DNA of 64,000 nucleotides from Cordilura impudica (taxonomy: Eukaryota; Arthropoda; Insecta; Diptera; Scathophagidae), in NCBI GenBank assembly GCA_963682025.1, contig OY821519.1, positions 250,416,358 to 250,480,357 on the forward strand, read 5' to 3'. Below the pieces are notes generated by a model. That model was not told where the DNA came from. It saw only the letters and a program-made list of their open reading frames with translations, and ran no database searches. Below are positions 45,201 to 57,219 of the stretch, piece by piece. The first letter of the stretch is position 1. The number at the start of each line of letters is the position of its first letter. The translations under genes and the position numbers were made by a program.

Positions 45201-46879
45201 GAAAGGGGAATTATCGAGAATTTAATGAACACTTAGAATTTTCGTAATTTATACCAATAATTTCCGAAGATTTTATGTCTCTTAAAAGAGTCTGTTAACT
45301 GGAAATTCACGGAATATTTATCACCGCCAGTTTCATATCTTCGTAACAACTTCTTACTTCGCTTCAGATTTTAGGTTAGCTAAAAAAAAAATCTTCCACC
45401 CCTTGGCTTCAATTTTCTAAACAGTCAACGCCAGTAGTTTTAATTCTAATTTTTCCAACAGACACTCATTATTGCACACACATGTTGCTTTTTTACAACT
45501 GCTGTATGAGTTTCATTTCAGAATATTTCAAATAAATTCCAAAATGTGCTCCTTTTTAATTTTTTTTCTCTTAAGTATCTTTTGAAAACAGAAAGGTTAT
45601 TTTCAATATTATTTTTTTTTTTTCATTTTATTTTCTTTCTTAAATGATGCTCAATTTTCTCAACTTTTTATACTTCTTTTCTTAAGGGGTTTTTATTTTT
45701 GGAAGGTTTTATATTTCTCTATTCTTTTCCCTACAGGATCTTATTACAAATGTGTTTCTTTTTGTTGCCTGTTTTTAGAAATAAAGACAATGGTCCCAAT
45801 TTTTCGTTTAGTTTTTGGACAATGATAGTTAATTGAGTGCAGGGTTTTTTTTTGGCCATATTTCTTAATCTTTGCGGAGGTTATTATCTATTGTGTTCTT
45901 CACAGAACAATAGAACCAAAAAATTTGCATTTAATTTTGAAATAAAAAAACTCAAGATTTGAAAACACATTCATTTGTCTGAAAGAACAATATAAAGTAA
46001 TGTTGAAGTGAAATCAATCACAATTTGCAAAATAATTGTTTTGAAAAAGTCACAGTTTAAGCAAAAAAACCACAAAAAAATATTAAAAAAAAACTACAAA
46101 AATTCACTAAAGCGTGTACAGAGATTTTAAGGTTCACGTTCAGAAATTTAGAGCTCATTATTGCTCAGGAAATTTGTTTTAAAAATAAATTAAATTATTT
46201 TATTTAATATAAAAAAATATAATACAATACAGATATCCATTATTTCAATGTTTTGCTTAAAAATATATCAAATGGCCTTAACGTTGACTTTTGACCTCAA
46301 AGAGGGTCAGTTTACTAAATTTTAATTTTTTATAAATTTACTAAATTGCAGACTTGTATCTGGACAAAAATAATTGGTTTTCTTAAAACCACTGAAATTT
46401 TAACAAGGCAAACTGCAATATTTGCTATTTTTGATCTCTTGTAAATGATCAATAGAACCTTAAATTGAAATTCTTGATTTTTTAAAATTTCTGTAATAAA
46501 ATTTAAGAAAAGGTACAATTTAAGATTTGAAATGAGCGCACAGAACTTTTTGGCAATAATTTATAACATGCTAGCAATATAAAAAATGAAAAATACTGGG
46601 CATCATAAAGTTTTGTAACTTAAAAAGTGCAAAGATGTCGTTATAATAAAATATTTCCATAAATTTCAAATAGGAGCTCGGCTTTCTAAATCACAAGGCC
46701 TGTGGGGCATAAGTGGCCTGGTGTATTCGTAATAACTTGGCTGACTTTTAACCGATCTTAATTTTTTTAGAGTTATTAATCACTTTACTTCATATGCAAT
46801 TCTAAAAATAAGCAAATCTTTCAAAAAATAAAAAATACGCCTTGTAATGCCATTTAAAACTTTAGGTTTAAGCATGCGG
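45201..46879. other. AT-rich stretch, no gene recognised
   Basis: No frame with a recognisable domain (the longest, 46330-46518 minus, is hydrophobic noise). Sequence at 46680-46760 is less AT-rich but unassigned. An upstream non-coding exon of the comm-like gene could hide here; nothing shows it. Confidence 0.35.
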
Positions 46880-47695
46880 TCAATAAGGTACTCTTTTAAG
46901 AAATGCTACTCTTTTTAAGAAAATATGCTTTTTTAAGAAAAGGCACCTTTATAAGGAAAGCAAAAGTTTTTTTTTTAAGCAAAAGTACTTAAAAAAACTT
47001 TTTTAAGAAAAGGTACTTTTTTAAGAAGGGTACTTTCTTTGGAAAAGGCACTCTATTTACAAGAGGTATTTTTTAAGAAAAGATACTATTTTAGGAAAGG
47101 TACTTTTTGAAGAAAAGGTAAACTTAAAAAAATTACTTTATTAAGAAAATTGTTTTAAGTACTTTTTTATGAAAGAGTACTTGTTTTAGGAAAAGGACTT
47201 TTTAAGAAAAGGTATTTTACGCAAAGGAACATTTTAAGAAAAGGAACATTTTTAGATGTATTTTTTTAAGTTACTATTTTAACAAAACGGAGACTTGTTT
47301 TAGAAAAAGTTTTTTTTTTTAAGAATAGGTATTTTTTAAGAAAAGCTTGTTTTTGAAGAAATGGTACCTTTGGAAAAAGGTGTATTTTTTTAATAAAAGG
47401 TAGTTTTTAAGAAAAGATAATTTTCTACGAAAAGTAACTTTTTTTTTACCAAAAGGTTTTTATTTCGGAAAATTACTTTTTTAAGAAAATTAACTTTTTA
47501 AGGAAAGGTATTTTCTTAATAAAAGTTACTTTTCTAATAAGGGGCATTTTTAAAAATAAGAAAAATTTTCCGTAAAAGGCACTTTTTCTAACAAAAAGTA
47601 CTTTTTAAAAATAGGTACTTTTTTTAAGAAAAGAAAAATTTTTAAGAAAAAAAACTTGTTAAAGAAAAAGTACTTTTTTAAGAAGTGGTACTTTT
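46880..47695 (+). repeat. 18-bp degenerate tandem array, copy 4, left part
   Basis: Units AAGAAAAGGTACTTTTTT in plus orientation, ending at the TTAA target of the piggyBac-like element. The array resumes beyond it at 50711. Confidence 0.85.
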
Positions 47696-47884
47696 TTAAC
47701 CCTCTGCTGCACGAACATGTTCTTAATAAAGAAAAAGTAAATAAAACACCTTAAATATATGATTATTTAGGACAATTTAATGCATATTTAACAAAAATTT
47801 AAAAATTCACTTGCAAATTTGGAAGAAAATAATATGAAGCCATATATGGCCTTTATGTATTTACAGTTTGAAAAAGAAAATAAT

Positions 47885-48949
47885 TTATTCAGTGTGGAAA
47901 CTTGTAAAACAGTTTCTTTTGTCATTGTAACACAAGAACACGTTGCATTTTTCGCAAAAAGTGTATGAACGAAAAGAGCAATTATTTTGCCAAAATTATC
48001 AGTTTTCCATAGATTTGGGGAAATGTCCTATTCCGTCAGTCCATACAGTCCATACTGACTCTAGTTGTTGATGGAAAGTTTGATGCTGTAGAGACTGGCC
48101 GGCCTCGTTCTTTTAATTTACTAACCTTACAAAGATGTTCAGAAATTGCATGTTTGAAGTCAAACTGCGGCATATATTGTTCCGATTTCTGGCACCACAG
48201 AATCAAAGTATTGACAACGCACATGTCAATCATGTGTTTGAGGTGACGTCGACACTTTGTGGGAAATTTTTTTTCATCAACCACCAAATGTCCTTCTTTG
48301 GCCACAAGCAACAATCATTCACGAAATTTTTCCAACGATGGTCGAATTTTGAATAGCTTATCAAACCCGGGTTCACCTGGTGGTCTTATATTTTCGTTAT
48401 TGCTGAAGTGAAAAAATCCTTTGATGGTTTCCCATCCGTTACATGTAATTGCGCTACGTACAAATTCTTGGCCCATAAATGTATTTCAATAATATCTGGA
48501 TGATGGTAGCTTTAATAGAGACATGTATATGGCTATGCCTGACAAAATTGTTATTAGAAATTTTTTTTAACCCGTTTTGGTTTAAATTACCTATACGCTG
48601 ATCAATTTCGTTCGAATAATATTAGCAGGTTTTTTTTATATGTAGTGCGATTAAAGAAGGTTGGTCTACAATTAAGTTCATCAAATCGTCGGTGAAAATA
48701 AAACAAAACAATTCTTCTGGTGTCTCGAGTACTTCAATAAAGTTACGAAGGTTCGAATCTCTTTGAAAGGGAAAATTTTGGAGCTCTTGGCTTTTTAATA
48801 AATTTTCCATCGAACATAGTAGATCTCTCAGAGTCATCTGAGTAATCGGTGTCATTAGCCTCCGGTATACAAATATGTTTCTGACCACGCGGATGGCTTT
48901 CAAAATATTCTTCGTCAGTATCAGATTTGATGACCATTAGTAATTTCAT
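47885..48949 (-). pseudogene. piggyBac-like transposase, catalytic core deleted
   Basis: Minus strand from ATG 48949: MKLLMVIKSDTDEEYFESH (acidic N-terminus), then in a shifted frame ETPEELFCFIFTDDLMNLIV, then PDIIEIHLWAKN, HFSNNENIRPPGEPGFDKLF and KIRPSLEKF. The core with the catalytic aspartates is missing, and the sequence passes to RRHLKHMIDMCVVNTLILW and MPQFDFKHAISEHLCKV..RGRP. The C-terminal Cys-rich tail CEKCNVFLCYNDKRNCF..FH ends at the stop 47885-47887. Order and motifs match piggyBac/PGBD proteins (DDE_Tnp_1_7 plus C-terminal zinc binding). Frameshifts, a stop after EKFRE and the deletion make it dead. Confidence 0.88.
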
Positions 48950-49030
48950 TATCGTATTTTAAATTACCATAAAATGGTCGTATATCCATTTTTTATGGAA
49001 AAAAAAATAAGCCGCCCATATGTATGTATA

Positions 49031-50327
49031 GGGTTTTTCAATAAGAGCGCTACAAAAGTTTTTTTTTTAAATAAAACAAAAACGGTTTTGGATATCAATG
49101 AAATTCTTTATTCCTGTGAAAGTACGTTCGATGCCATTATGTATGGAAATCGATCTCTTTTGCATGACCACCACGGGCACGCTTGCAGAAGTCCAGACGC
49201 TGAACCCAATTTTCGACGGTTTTCAAGCATAAATCGGCCGATACTGCTGCAATTTCACGTTCGATATTCGTACGAAGTTCATCAATCGTCGCTGGCTTGT
49301 TGGCACAAACCATAGACTTGACGTAGCCCCACAGGAAATAGTCCAACGGCGTCAAATCGCACGACCGAGGCGGCCAATCGACTAGACCAGTTCGTGAGAT
49401 AACACGTTCTCCAAACTTGTTTTCCAATAAATTGATTGTGACATTCGCTGTGTGGCGCTTGTGGCGCCGTCCTGTTGGAACCACATGTCCTCCAAGTCTA
49501 TATCATCCAATTGGGACCAAAAAATTCGGTTATCATTGAACGGTAGCGATTCCCATTCACAGTAACATGCCGGTCTTGATCATCACGGAAGAAGTACGGC
49601 CCAATGACGCCGCCGGCCCATAAACCGCACCAAACCGTAATTTTTTCGGGATGCAATGATGACTCATGGAGTACGTGTGGATTGCTGTCTGACCAATATT
49701 TTGTTTATTGACGAAGCCATTCTGCCAGAAATGAGCCTCATCGCTGAAGATGATTTTTCGATGAAAATCCGAATCATTTTCAAGTTGTTGCTCAGCCCAA
49801 TTCACGAACATACGACGCTTCTGGTGGTCAAGCGGCTCCAGTTCTTGCGTCAAATTGATCTTGTGAGGATGTAGGCCAAAATCTTTTCGCAAAATTCGTC
49901 ACAGTGACTTCACAGAGATGCCCAACGCTTGAGAACGACGTGTGAGAGACACATTTGGGCTTTCTTCAACTGAATCCTCAGCGGCAGCAATATTCTCGAC
50001 AGTACGGGCACTTCTTTGTCTCACTGACATGGGAACATTTTGTACTGTGCCTGTGGATTCAAATTTTTCCACTAGACCTCAATTGTTGATCTGCTAGGAC
50101 GATTATGACGACCATAAATTGGACGTAGCGCTCTTAACGTTGAGGCCACTGACTCCGAATTTCGGTAGTAAATTTTAATAATTTCGACTTGTTGTTGGCT
50201 CGTATATCTTTCCATCATGAAATGGCAAACCTTACTGAAGAGAAATGTCAAAAGAGCGGCAAGAAATATGGCGTCGTTTGCTGTCCCTGTCTTTCTACTT
50301 TTGTAGCGTCCCTGTTGAAAAACCCTT
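49031..50327 (-). mobile_element. Rosa-type mariner, full length, nested in piggyBac-like element
   Basis: 1,297 bp with inverted ends GGGTTTTTCAA...GCGCTACAAAAG and the complement CTTTTGTAGCG...TTGAAAAACCC. TA on both sides (49029-49030 and 50328-50329). The family is the same as at 62531-63767 and differs from the 17.4-kb element. Confidence 0.92.
49137..50218 (-). pseudogene. Rosa-type mariner transposase, frameshifted
   Basis: ATG at 50218/50215 (MERYTSQQQVEIIKIYYRNS). The N-terminal part VASTLRALRPIYGRHNRPS has one lost base in the ...TIERLVEKF block. A TGA replaces Trp in ISVKSL*RILRKDFG. The first Asp block IIFSDEAHFWQNGFVNKQN is intact (about 49735). A 2-base insertion breaks QQDGATSHTAN (second Asp). 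RSCDLTPLDYFLWGYVKSM (third Asp) is intact. Counted across the insertion, spacing from second to third Asp is 41 residues. Not functional. It shares nearly all sequence with the 62.5-kb copy, so both are fairly recent. Confidence 0.9.
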
Positions 50328-50710
50328 TATTTAAGTTAATTATTTACTATTAGTGCATGAGGGGCCATATATGGCTTCCTAATTTTTTACAAAAAATTTT
50401 AATATAAATTATATTTTTATTTGAGAAGGAACTTTACTTCTATACGAAAATATTTTTTTTTATTTATTTTTATTTTATTTTATGAAAATTTTTATGTAAA
50501 ACTTTACTTTTGTTTTCACACTTTAAGGAAAAACTAACGGAAAAATTTGCTAAATCACACTTTGAAAATATTTAGCTTTACATTTCAGTAGAAAATAAAG
50601 CCAAGAAAATTAAGAATATTATTCTTATTTGACTAAGTCCCATTTTAATAAAAATACAATGCAATTAAATTTAAAAACCATATTTGGCATTGTATACGGT
50701 AGAGGGTTAA

Positions 50711-51035
50711 GAAAATGTACTTTTTAAATAAATTTAATTTTTTAAGATAAAATACCTTTTTAAGGAAAAGTGCCTTTTAAGAAAATCAACCTTATTAAGA
50801 AAGGGTACTTTTTAAGAAAATATACTTTTTGTAGAAAATGTACTTTTTTTTAAGAAAATGTACTTTTTGAAAAAAATTTACTTTTTTAAGAAAATGTACT
50901 TTTTGCAGAAAAGGTAAATTTTTAATAAAATTTACTTTATTGAAAAAAAAAAACGCTTTTTTGGAGGATACTTTCTTTAGAAATGGTACTATTTTACAAA
51001 ATACATATTTTTTAAAAGAAAGATATTTTCAAGAA
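50711..51035 (+). repeat. 18-bp degenerate tandem array, copy 4, right part
   Basis: Begins AAGAAAATGTACTTTTTAAAT directly after the piggyBac TTAA and runs to about 51035, same orientation as 46880-47695. Confidence 0.85.
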
Positions 51036-52145
51036 TATGTACACCAATTCTTTTCACTTTAAAAATTTAAAATCTTCCCTTGAAGCTACAGTCCTTTTAT
51101 TCTCAGAATTTTACGCTATTTTCACAGTTCCACCAATCATCCTCTATTCCTATAATCAAAATTACTTAATTTACTATAGATTTTCGTGGTCAGTGAGTGA
51201 CACATTGTTTGATGAAGTATGCTACCTGTCATTTGCTTCATTACTACCTACACTGTTCAACGTGACCTGTCTGTAGCGGAATCGTGGCATGATAATCTGT
51301 TTAGAAATCTCAATCCGTTGTACTTAACATGTCAGCATGTCAGCATTTAATAAACAGTTTCTTACTGAAAAGTAAAAATTAAATTCTAAAATAAATTTAA
51401 ATTTATGTATAATAATAATCATATAAAATTCACTTAAAAATTAATTCTCTTCACAGTAAATAATATAAAAAAAAGTTTTTTTTAAATATTAGCAGATTCA
51501 CTAAATTTAATATTTTGTCCATTTCTGGTTTTATTGATTTTTCTGAATATTATTGTTTGATTAGACCCTTCGAATTAATTCTAAACACCTTGAATTATAC
51601 GATGATATCGGCTTATCTACGACTTAATCTTGTTTAATATTTTCTTGTTTGAAAACTACGAGACATTAAACAGGTAATCGATCAAATTTTCGTATGACAT
51701 TAAAAAGTTGTTTGTAGCAGACAAACAAAAAAAAAAAAATTTTGTAATGACACAAAACATCACATCACCTGTTGTTTACAGCAACACACAATAACAGCAA
51801 CAACCACAATGTAAATACATTGAGACATCATAAAGATAAATAAATAATAAATAAATACCACGAAACCGCTAAAAATACATTAAAAAAAAAAATACTCGCA
51901 TATGAAAATAATTATAAAATATAAATAAAAGAGACAAGAAGTGAAATGCATTGAACTCATTTTGTGGAATGGGTAACGGTCATTGACTTGATAAGCAAAA
52001 AAAAAACCGAATGCTGAAACTAAACCATAGAAAACCAAGTAATAGTTACCGTCTGAGCTTAAGTCATGCTTAAGTGCGACAGTGTGAGAAAATGTTACAA
52101 TGCTAAGTTACAGTGGTTTACATAGCGGATTTCTGCAGTTACATT
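51036..52145. other. No gene recognised
   Basis: The plus frame at 51037-51276 has no recognisable domain. A CAACAACCACAATG-type short tract occurs near 51800. Otherwise AT-rich. Confidence 0.4.
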
Positions 52146-52149
52146 TAGT

Positions 52150-52620
52150 TTAATTTTGAAGCTTAGAACATCAAAAGCTTGCGATTTCTCAATGTCAATA
52201 CCGCCCATCATGACTACATGGTTCGTCTAAGGCTCAATAAGGAACATTGGGTTTTGCGATCTTTCCAATTTACTCGGCTCCACTTGACAATGGTCGAAAT
52301 GTCTTCACTGAATGTATCATTCATAAATCTCTTTAGGGCTTGGCCTTTGATAGTACGAATAAGAATGATAAATAGTGCTATCATTTGCAAAAGAGTTAGA
52401 ATTGGAAGTGTGATATAGAAGATGATTAAGAAGAAGATCATAAGAAGAACTGAAGGAGGAAGAACAGATCCTGCGATTAACAGAAACTCTTTGGATGTGA
52501 CCCCATCTGTAACAACATGTATAGTGTGATCTCTTAGAATTCTTGACATAAAGCGTGAGAGAATTCAATACCAACATCAAAATACATCAGTAAAAGTGAC
52601 TTTCCCTTAAGGGAGGTATA
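52150..52620 (-). pseudogene. Non-LTR reverse transcriptase fragment with xADD-like motif
   Basis: On the minus strand: GSVLPPSVLLMIFFLIIFYI-type motif B context, then in the other frame LLYHTSNSNSFANDSTIYHS (motif C; the usual FADDS is FANDS here), then FMNDTFSEDISTIVKWSRVN, KTQCSLLSLRR and IDIEKS. The order of motif B, motif C and the following K.Q.S block is that of CR1/Jockey-like RTs. Two frames are needed and the first catalytic Asp of the pair is Asn. It lies back to back with an RNase H fragment on the other strand. Confidence 0.7.
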
Positions 52621-52624
52621 TAAG

Positions 52625-53578
52625 CTGGAACAAAGTTCTTGGGGACAGTTGGCGGGACACAAATTCATCCCGAAACTAATTAAATGTCACCGATTCAAAT
52701 ACCGACTAGGGAAGACTGGGTCGCAAACTCTGTCTTCGATAGTGCTTGACGTTCAGTTACCTCGGACACCCTGACAAATGTAGCGTTTTCCAGGAAGAGA
52801 TTCACGCAATTCTCATAGCAGCGAAGATAATTCTGGAGCGGGATATGACTCCAACGACCAGTAACAGCTTTGTGGACAGTCTTGCTGCTCTCAAAGCCCT
52901 GAAATCGTTAGAACGAAGTGTGTGATGGAATGTATCAGGTGCCTCGACCAAACACGGTAACACACCGTGAGGCTGATATGGGTTTCAGGATATAGTGGGA
53001 TCAAAGGAAACGAGCCGGCTGACTAGTGTGCGCGGAAGGGCTCAGTATCTTTCAGCGGAACGATAAATACTGATATTAAAATTCCTCTGTCTGAGCTGTC
53101 GAATCTAATTGAAGAGACAGCTCTTCTTGAATTAAGGACAAGGTGGACACAACTGAACTCTTGCAGAATATCCCAGATCATATGAACCTTGTCTAATCCA
53201 AGGAGAACGAAAACACTCCTTAGTTTTGGTAAAGGGACATTTCGCCTACTTATGTAATAGGTCGAAAGCTTACTTCTGTAGGAGCTGTATGGATGTGGAC
53301 GCGGAGGAGTCAGTGCAACAGTTGCTGTTTGAATGTACAGGACTGAAGGAGCGGTGCCTCTCATATTTAGGGCAGATTCTTCGAAAACCTGGGCAGCATA
53401 GTAGATGTTCCACTCGGCGACCTTGCGGACTTCTTAAGGGAATTCTGCTGGTTAAGGAGGTACGCATAGAGGACGAGAGATCAAATTTTCAATATCCTAT
53501 CTTTTACATACTCTTTACATATGGCCTCCAAGTGTACTCGCCTTCGGGCGGGCAACCCATCTAACCTAACCTAATCAA
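52625..53578 (+). pseudogene. Non-LTR retrotransposon 3' part: RNase H and Cys/His cluster
   Basis: Plus strand: CSVFQEEIHAILIAAKIIL (Glu block), FVDSLAALKALKS (Asp block), a WVSGYSGIKGNE-like stretch with AD*CARKG (His/Asp block, His replaced by Tyr), then LVKGHFAYLCNRSKAYFCRSCMD with VQQLLFECTGL, the C..C...C cluster. This is the same layout as at 4.1-5.1 kb, but the sequences differ. A stop in ADxCAR and other breaks kill it. It ends with ATCTAACCTAACCTAA at about 53567, resembling the other fragment's ATCTAACCTAA. Confidence 0.75.
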
Positions 53579-54950
53579 TTTTTGAAAGAATGGGATGTGC
53601 CCCATTCGATCTTATCTTACATTTTTTTCACGATATTATCGTTATTTGTATTTAAATTTTTAACAACTTCCCGACCACTTAGCTGGAGCTCTGAAACTTT
53701 AAACATTTACGCATTTATTTACCATCTTAGAATTACCAAGTTTTTCTTTCACCACCACTGTGCACCAACAAATGCACTTGTTCTTTTATATGTAGATGAA
53801 TAACTAATTCTTAAAAAAACCCCTCGAGAAAATACCGCTTAAAATCATAATTTTGTTTTAACTTCACTTCCCAAACAAAAATTATATTTTTTTTATTAAG
53901 ACCTTTTTTTAGGGGTTGATCGCAATTGCAACTTAATAACATGAGCATTCACGTTATTTACGGTACAGTGTTTATATTAGGGAATTCTTAAAATAGTTTA
54001 AAAAGAAAAATAACCCTACAAAGAAATAAACATTGTGAAAAAAAGTTCCCATCATATTGAAATAGAAAAAAAATACAGAAATTATGACAAATGTTTCGCG
54101 TCACTGCAGTTGACTTGTATAATAATTACCTGTAATTTTGATGTACAATTTTCTTCTTCTTCTTCGTTTTTTCTTCTTCTTCAATTCTTAGCATTTCCTT
54201 TTTATATGGCTTTGATGAACTGCTGTGTTTTGAGAACCCCGTTGTTGGGTTCTTTAGCAGTGGTCTTCTGTTTTCTAGCTTTGCATTTTAAATACATACT
54301 AACTCGCAGTAGGATCTTTTTGAATTCTAGCATACTGTTTGATTATGTATTTGTTTTTTGGGCTATTTTCTCATGATATCTATATATACTTGTCAAAAAC
54401 TCCACATCCTTTTTTCTTGTTGTTGTTTTATGGTCTTAAGGTTTAACAGTTAAATTAGGAGTTGCCTTTACTACTTTTTAAAGAAACAAGTGTTTCAGTT
54501 TCAATCAAGTTCAAGGTTGTAATTATTTTATACATATATATTTTTTTTAATTTTTGGAAATTAACTTCCTTTTAAGGAACAGCTTGAGGTCATTAAGATT
54601 TCAAGCATTTGCTAATGGAGTTTTCGAAAATGTCCTAGAATTTACAAAAAAAAAAAAAAAAAACTCACACTGCGTAGACCCACTGAGAATTTATAACATT
54701 GTGATATTTTGATTTCTTAATTATAAGATTGATATATGACTCATATTTTATTACTTCTCTTCTATATGACAACAACTTAGGAAGTCCCGATACTAATTCT
54801 TCTGCTGAGTATAATTTTTGCTTCCTTGCCTCTTTATTACCTTAATTTTTAATTAAATTTTAATTTAAATTAATTTTAAATTAATTAAATTAAGGCAATT
54901 GTAATCGAGATAATCTTTAACGTCAAATTCTAAGAAAATTTTGGTAACAG
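53579..54950. other. AT-rich stretch, no gene recognised
   Basis: Frames at 53582-53803 and 54035-54376 have no domain, and the second is carried by a CTT/TCT-rich tract. TTAATTTAAATTAATT palindromic A/T around 54860. Confidence 0.4.
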
Positions 54951-55950
54951 TTCCTTATAATCCCACGGATCAGTTTTGCATATTCTAGGTACCAAGAGTT
55001 AATTTTTTTTTAACAAAAATAACTTTTCCAAGAAAAGGTACTTTTTATGAAAAGGTACATTTTTTTTAAGAAAAATAACTATTTTGAGAAAAGATACGTT
55101 TCTAAGAAAAGTAGTTTTTTTAAGGAAAGGTACTTTTTTTAAGATAAGATACTTTTTTAAGTAAAGATACTTTTTTAAGAAAATTAACTTTTTAAAGAAA
55201 AGATACTTTCCAGACACTAAGAAACGGCACCCTTTCAATAAAATTTACGTTTTGAGTTCCTTATAATCCCACGGATCAGTTTTGCATATTCAAGGTATCA
55301 AGAGTTAATTTTTTAATAAAAACAGCTTTTCCAAGGAAAGGTACTTTTTATGAAAAGGTACATTTTTTTTAAGAAAAATAACTATTTTGAGAAAAGGTAC
55401 GTTTCTAAGAAAAGTAGTTTTTTTAAGGAAAGGTACTTTTTTTAAGATAAGATACTTTTTTAAGTAAAGATACTTTTTTAAGAAAATTAACTTATTAAAG
55501 AAAAGATACTTTCCAGATACTAAGAAACGGCACCCTCTCAAGAAAATTTACGTTTTGAGGAAAAGTTGTTTTTTATTAAGGCAAATAACTATTTTAAGAG
55601 AGGTACTTTTTTAAGGAAAGGTACTTTTTTCAAAAGCACTTTTAAATAAGGTTCACTTTTTTAAGATTAAGTAATTTTTTAAGAAACGGCACTTTTTCAA
55701 GAAAATTTACGTTTTTGAAGAAAAGTTATTCTTTTAAGAAAATGTACTTTTTACGAAAATTTACTTTTTAAAGAGAATGAACTATTTAAAGAAAATGTAC
55801 CTTTTTAAGTAAAGCTACTTTTGAAGAAATGATACTTTTTAAAGGAAAAGTACCTTTAAAGTACCTTTTCAAGACCAGGTAATTTTTTAAGAAACGAAAC
55901 TTTTTCAAGAAAATTTACATATTTGAAGAAAAGGTATTTTTTCAGACCTC
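54951..55950 (+). repeat. 18-bp degenerate tandem array, copy 5, with a 306-bp duplication
   Basis: AAGAAAAGGTACTTTTTT units. TTCCTTATAATCCCACGGATC plus the following array part occurs at 54951 and again at 55257, nearly identical over about 300 bp. A third echo of the unique part (ATAATCCCACAGCTCAG) is at about 56885. The two lysine-rich minus frames (54999-55238 and 55305-55541) are translations of the duplicated array. Confidence 0.88.
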
Positions 55951-56335
55951 CGATTAGTGAATCTCCCGTAGGCCTTAAAATAATGAAAATGTCCGCAGGG
56001 ACCTATAACAAATTTGTCAAACATCGTCAATTGCAGCAGTTTTCTGTTGATTAATCGCTCCCGTCGCGTATTTTCGTTATCAAAGCGAAGGAATTTCTTC
56101 TAATAATTGTTCAAGGTCCGTGGGGACCTTTTCACTAATCCACGTACTAAACGTCATTAAACCTCAATAAATTGTAAACTGTTACTCTATCGTTTCAAAA
56201 AACCAGCTTTAATGTATTCAGCACATCTCTTTCTTGGAACACATGTACGGTTCGGTATTCAACCCATACAGCATTAAAAAATTGTGTGAGTTTGAAAATT
56301 AAAAAGTTGCCCAGGGCACTTCTCACAAACAGAAG
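55951..56335. other. Unidentified insertion between two pieces of 18-bp array
   Basis: About 385 bp of less AT-rich sequence with GTCCGCAGGGACC and GGTCCGTGGGGACC motifs. No coding signal or obvious terminal repeats. Confidence 0.4.
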
Positions 56336-56745
56336 AGTTACGAAAATTTACTTTTTTAAGAAAAGGTTATTTTTAAGATATGATACTTTTTTCAAGAAAT
56401 GTTAGTTTTGTAAGAACTGGTACTTTTTTTTAAAGAAATATTATTTCTTTAAGAAAAGGTATTTTTTCAAGAAAATTTACATTTTTAGGAAAGGGTACTT
56501 TTTTAACAAAAGGTATTTTTTGAAGAAAATTTACTCTTTGAAGAAAACGTTCCTTTTAGGAATGAGTACTTTTTTAAGAAAAAGTATTTTTTTAAAGATT
56601 TTTGCATTTTTGGAAAATAACTTTTTTAAGAAATGGAACATTTTTAAGGAAAGGTACTTTTTTAAGAAAAGGTACTGTTTTGCGAATTTCTTTCAAGAAA
56701 AGGCACTTTTTAGGAATAGGAATTCCTTTGCTTTTCACTTTTAAA
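56336..56745 (+). repeat. 18-bp degenerate tandem array, copy 5, right part
   Basis: Resumes AAGAAAAGGTTATTTTTAAG in plus orientation and ends at about 56745. Confidence 0.85.
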
Positions 56746-57219
56746 ATTTAAATCTCTCATTGAAACTAGTCCTTTTATTCTCAGAATTCTAAACGATTTT
56801 CACGACCCTATCAATTTTATTGTAATAAAAAATTCTTACTGTACAAATCTAATTCCAAGATTATTTTTATTGCAGTTACTTATAATCCCACAGCTCAGTT
56901 TTGCGTATTTTAGGTACCAACAAACACTGTATATGAAGAAGTTTTAAATTCGCATTCTGATGCGAGGAATTCCTATTGTTTTTGATCCAAAATACATCCA
57001 AGAAGGACAGGCATTTTTTCACATTAGGCTACTACGCCAAAGTAAAAATCCCACCAAGAAACGTAAGTTAATTCTTATAAGATTTCTAACCGTTCTAACC
57101 GTTCTATAATTCTTATTGCACACAATATTTTGAGAATTTACATAAAAGATTGGGAAAATGTGTTAATTCGCCACATTTCTCATGGTGCCATGAATATCTG
57201 CATCTGTCTTCTAATCTAA
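56746..57219. other. No gene recognised
   Basis: Includes the third copy of the ATAATCCCAC..CAGTTTTGC phrase. Nothing else identified. Confidence 0.4.

Larger units (their letters stand above)
47700..50706 (-). mobile_element. piggyBac-like element carrying a nested mariner
   Basis: Left end CCCTCTGCTGCACGAAC, right end GGTAGAGGG; TTAA on both sides (47696-47699 and 50707-50710), the piggyBac signature. Subterminal inverted motifs GAAGCCATATATGGCC (about 47835) and GGGGCCATATATGGCTTCC (about 50365) mirror each other. Removing the mariner (49031-50327) leaves about 1.7 kb. The transposase is deleted and broken, so the copy is immobile unless helped. It sits inside the 18-bp array. Confidence 0.92.

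Noticed and set aside
53558..53580. CTAACCTAACCTAA as telomere-like repeat
   Set aside because: Only two copies occur, at the 3' end of a non-LTR fragment; higher flies do not use short telomerase repeats.
54035..54376. 113-residue plus-strand ORF with hydrophobic segments
   Set aside because: It rests on a TCT/CTT-rich tract, has no domain or neighbouring splice evidence, and is within chance length for this window.
54999..55541. Two similar Lys/Phe/Leu-rich minus-strand ORFs (79 and 78 residues) looking like a duplicated small gene
   Set aside because: They are translations of the 18-bp array; the 6-residue period equals the DNA period and the frame stays open only because the unit lacks stops. 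The similarity comes from the 306-bp DNA duplication.
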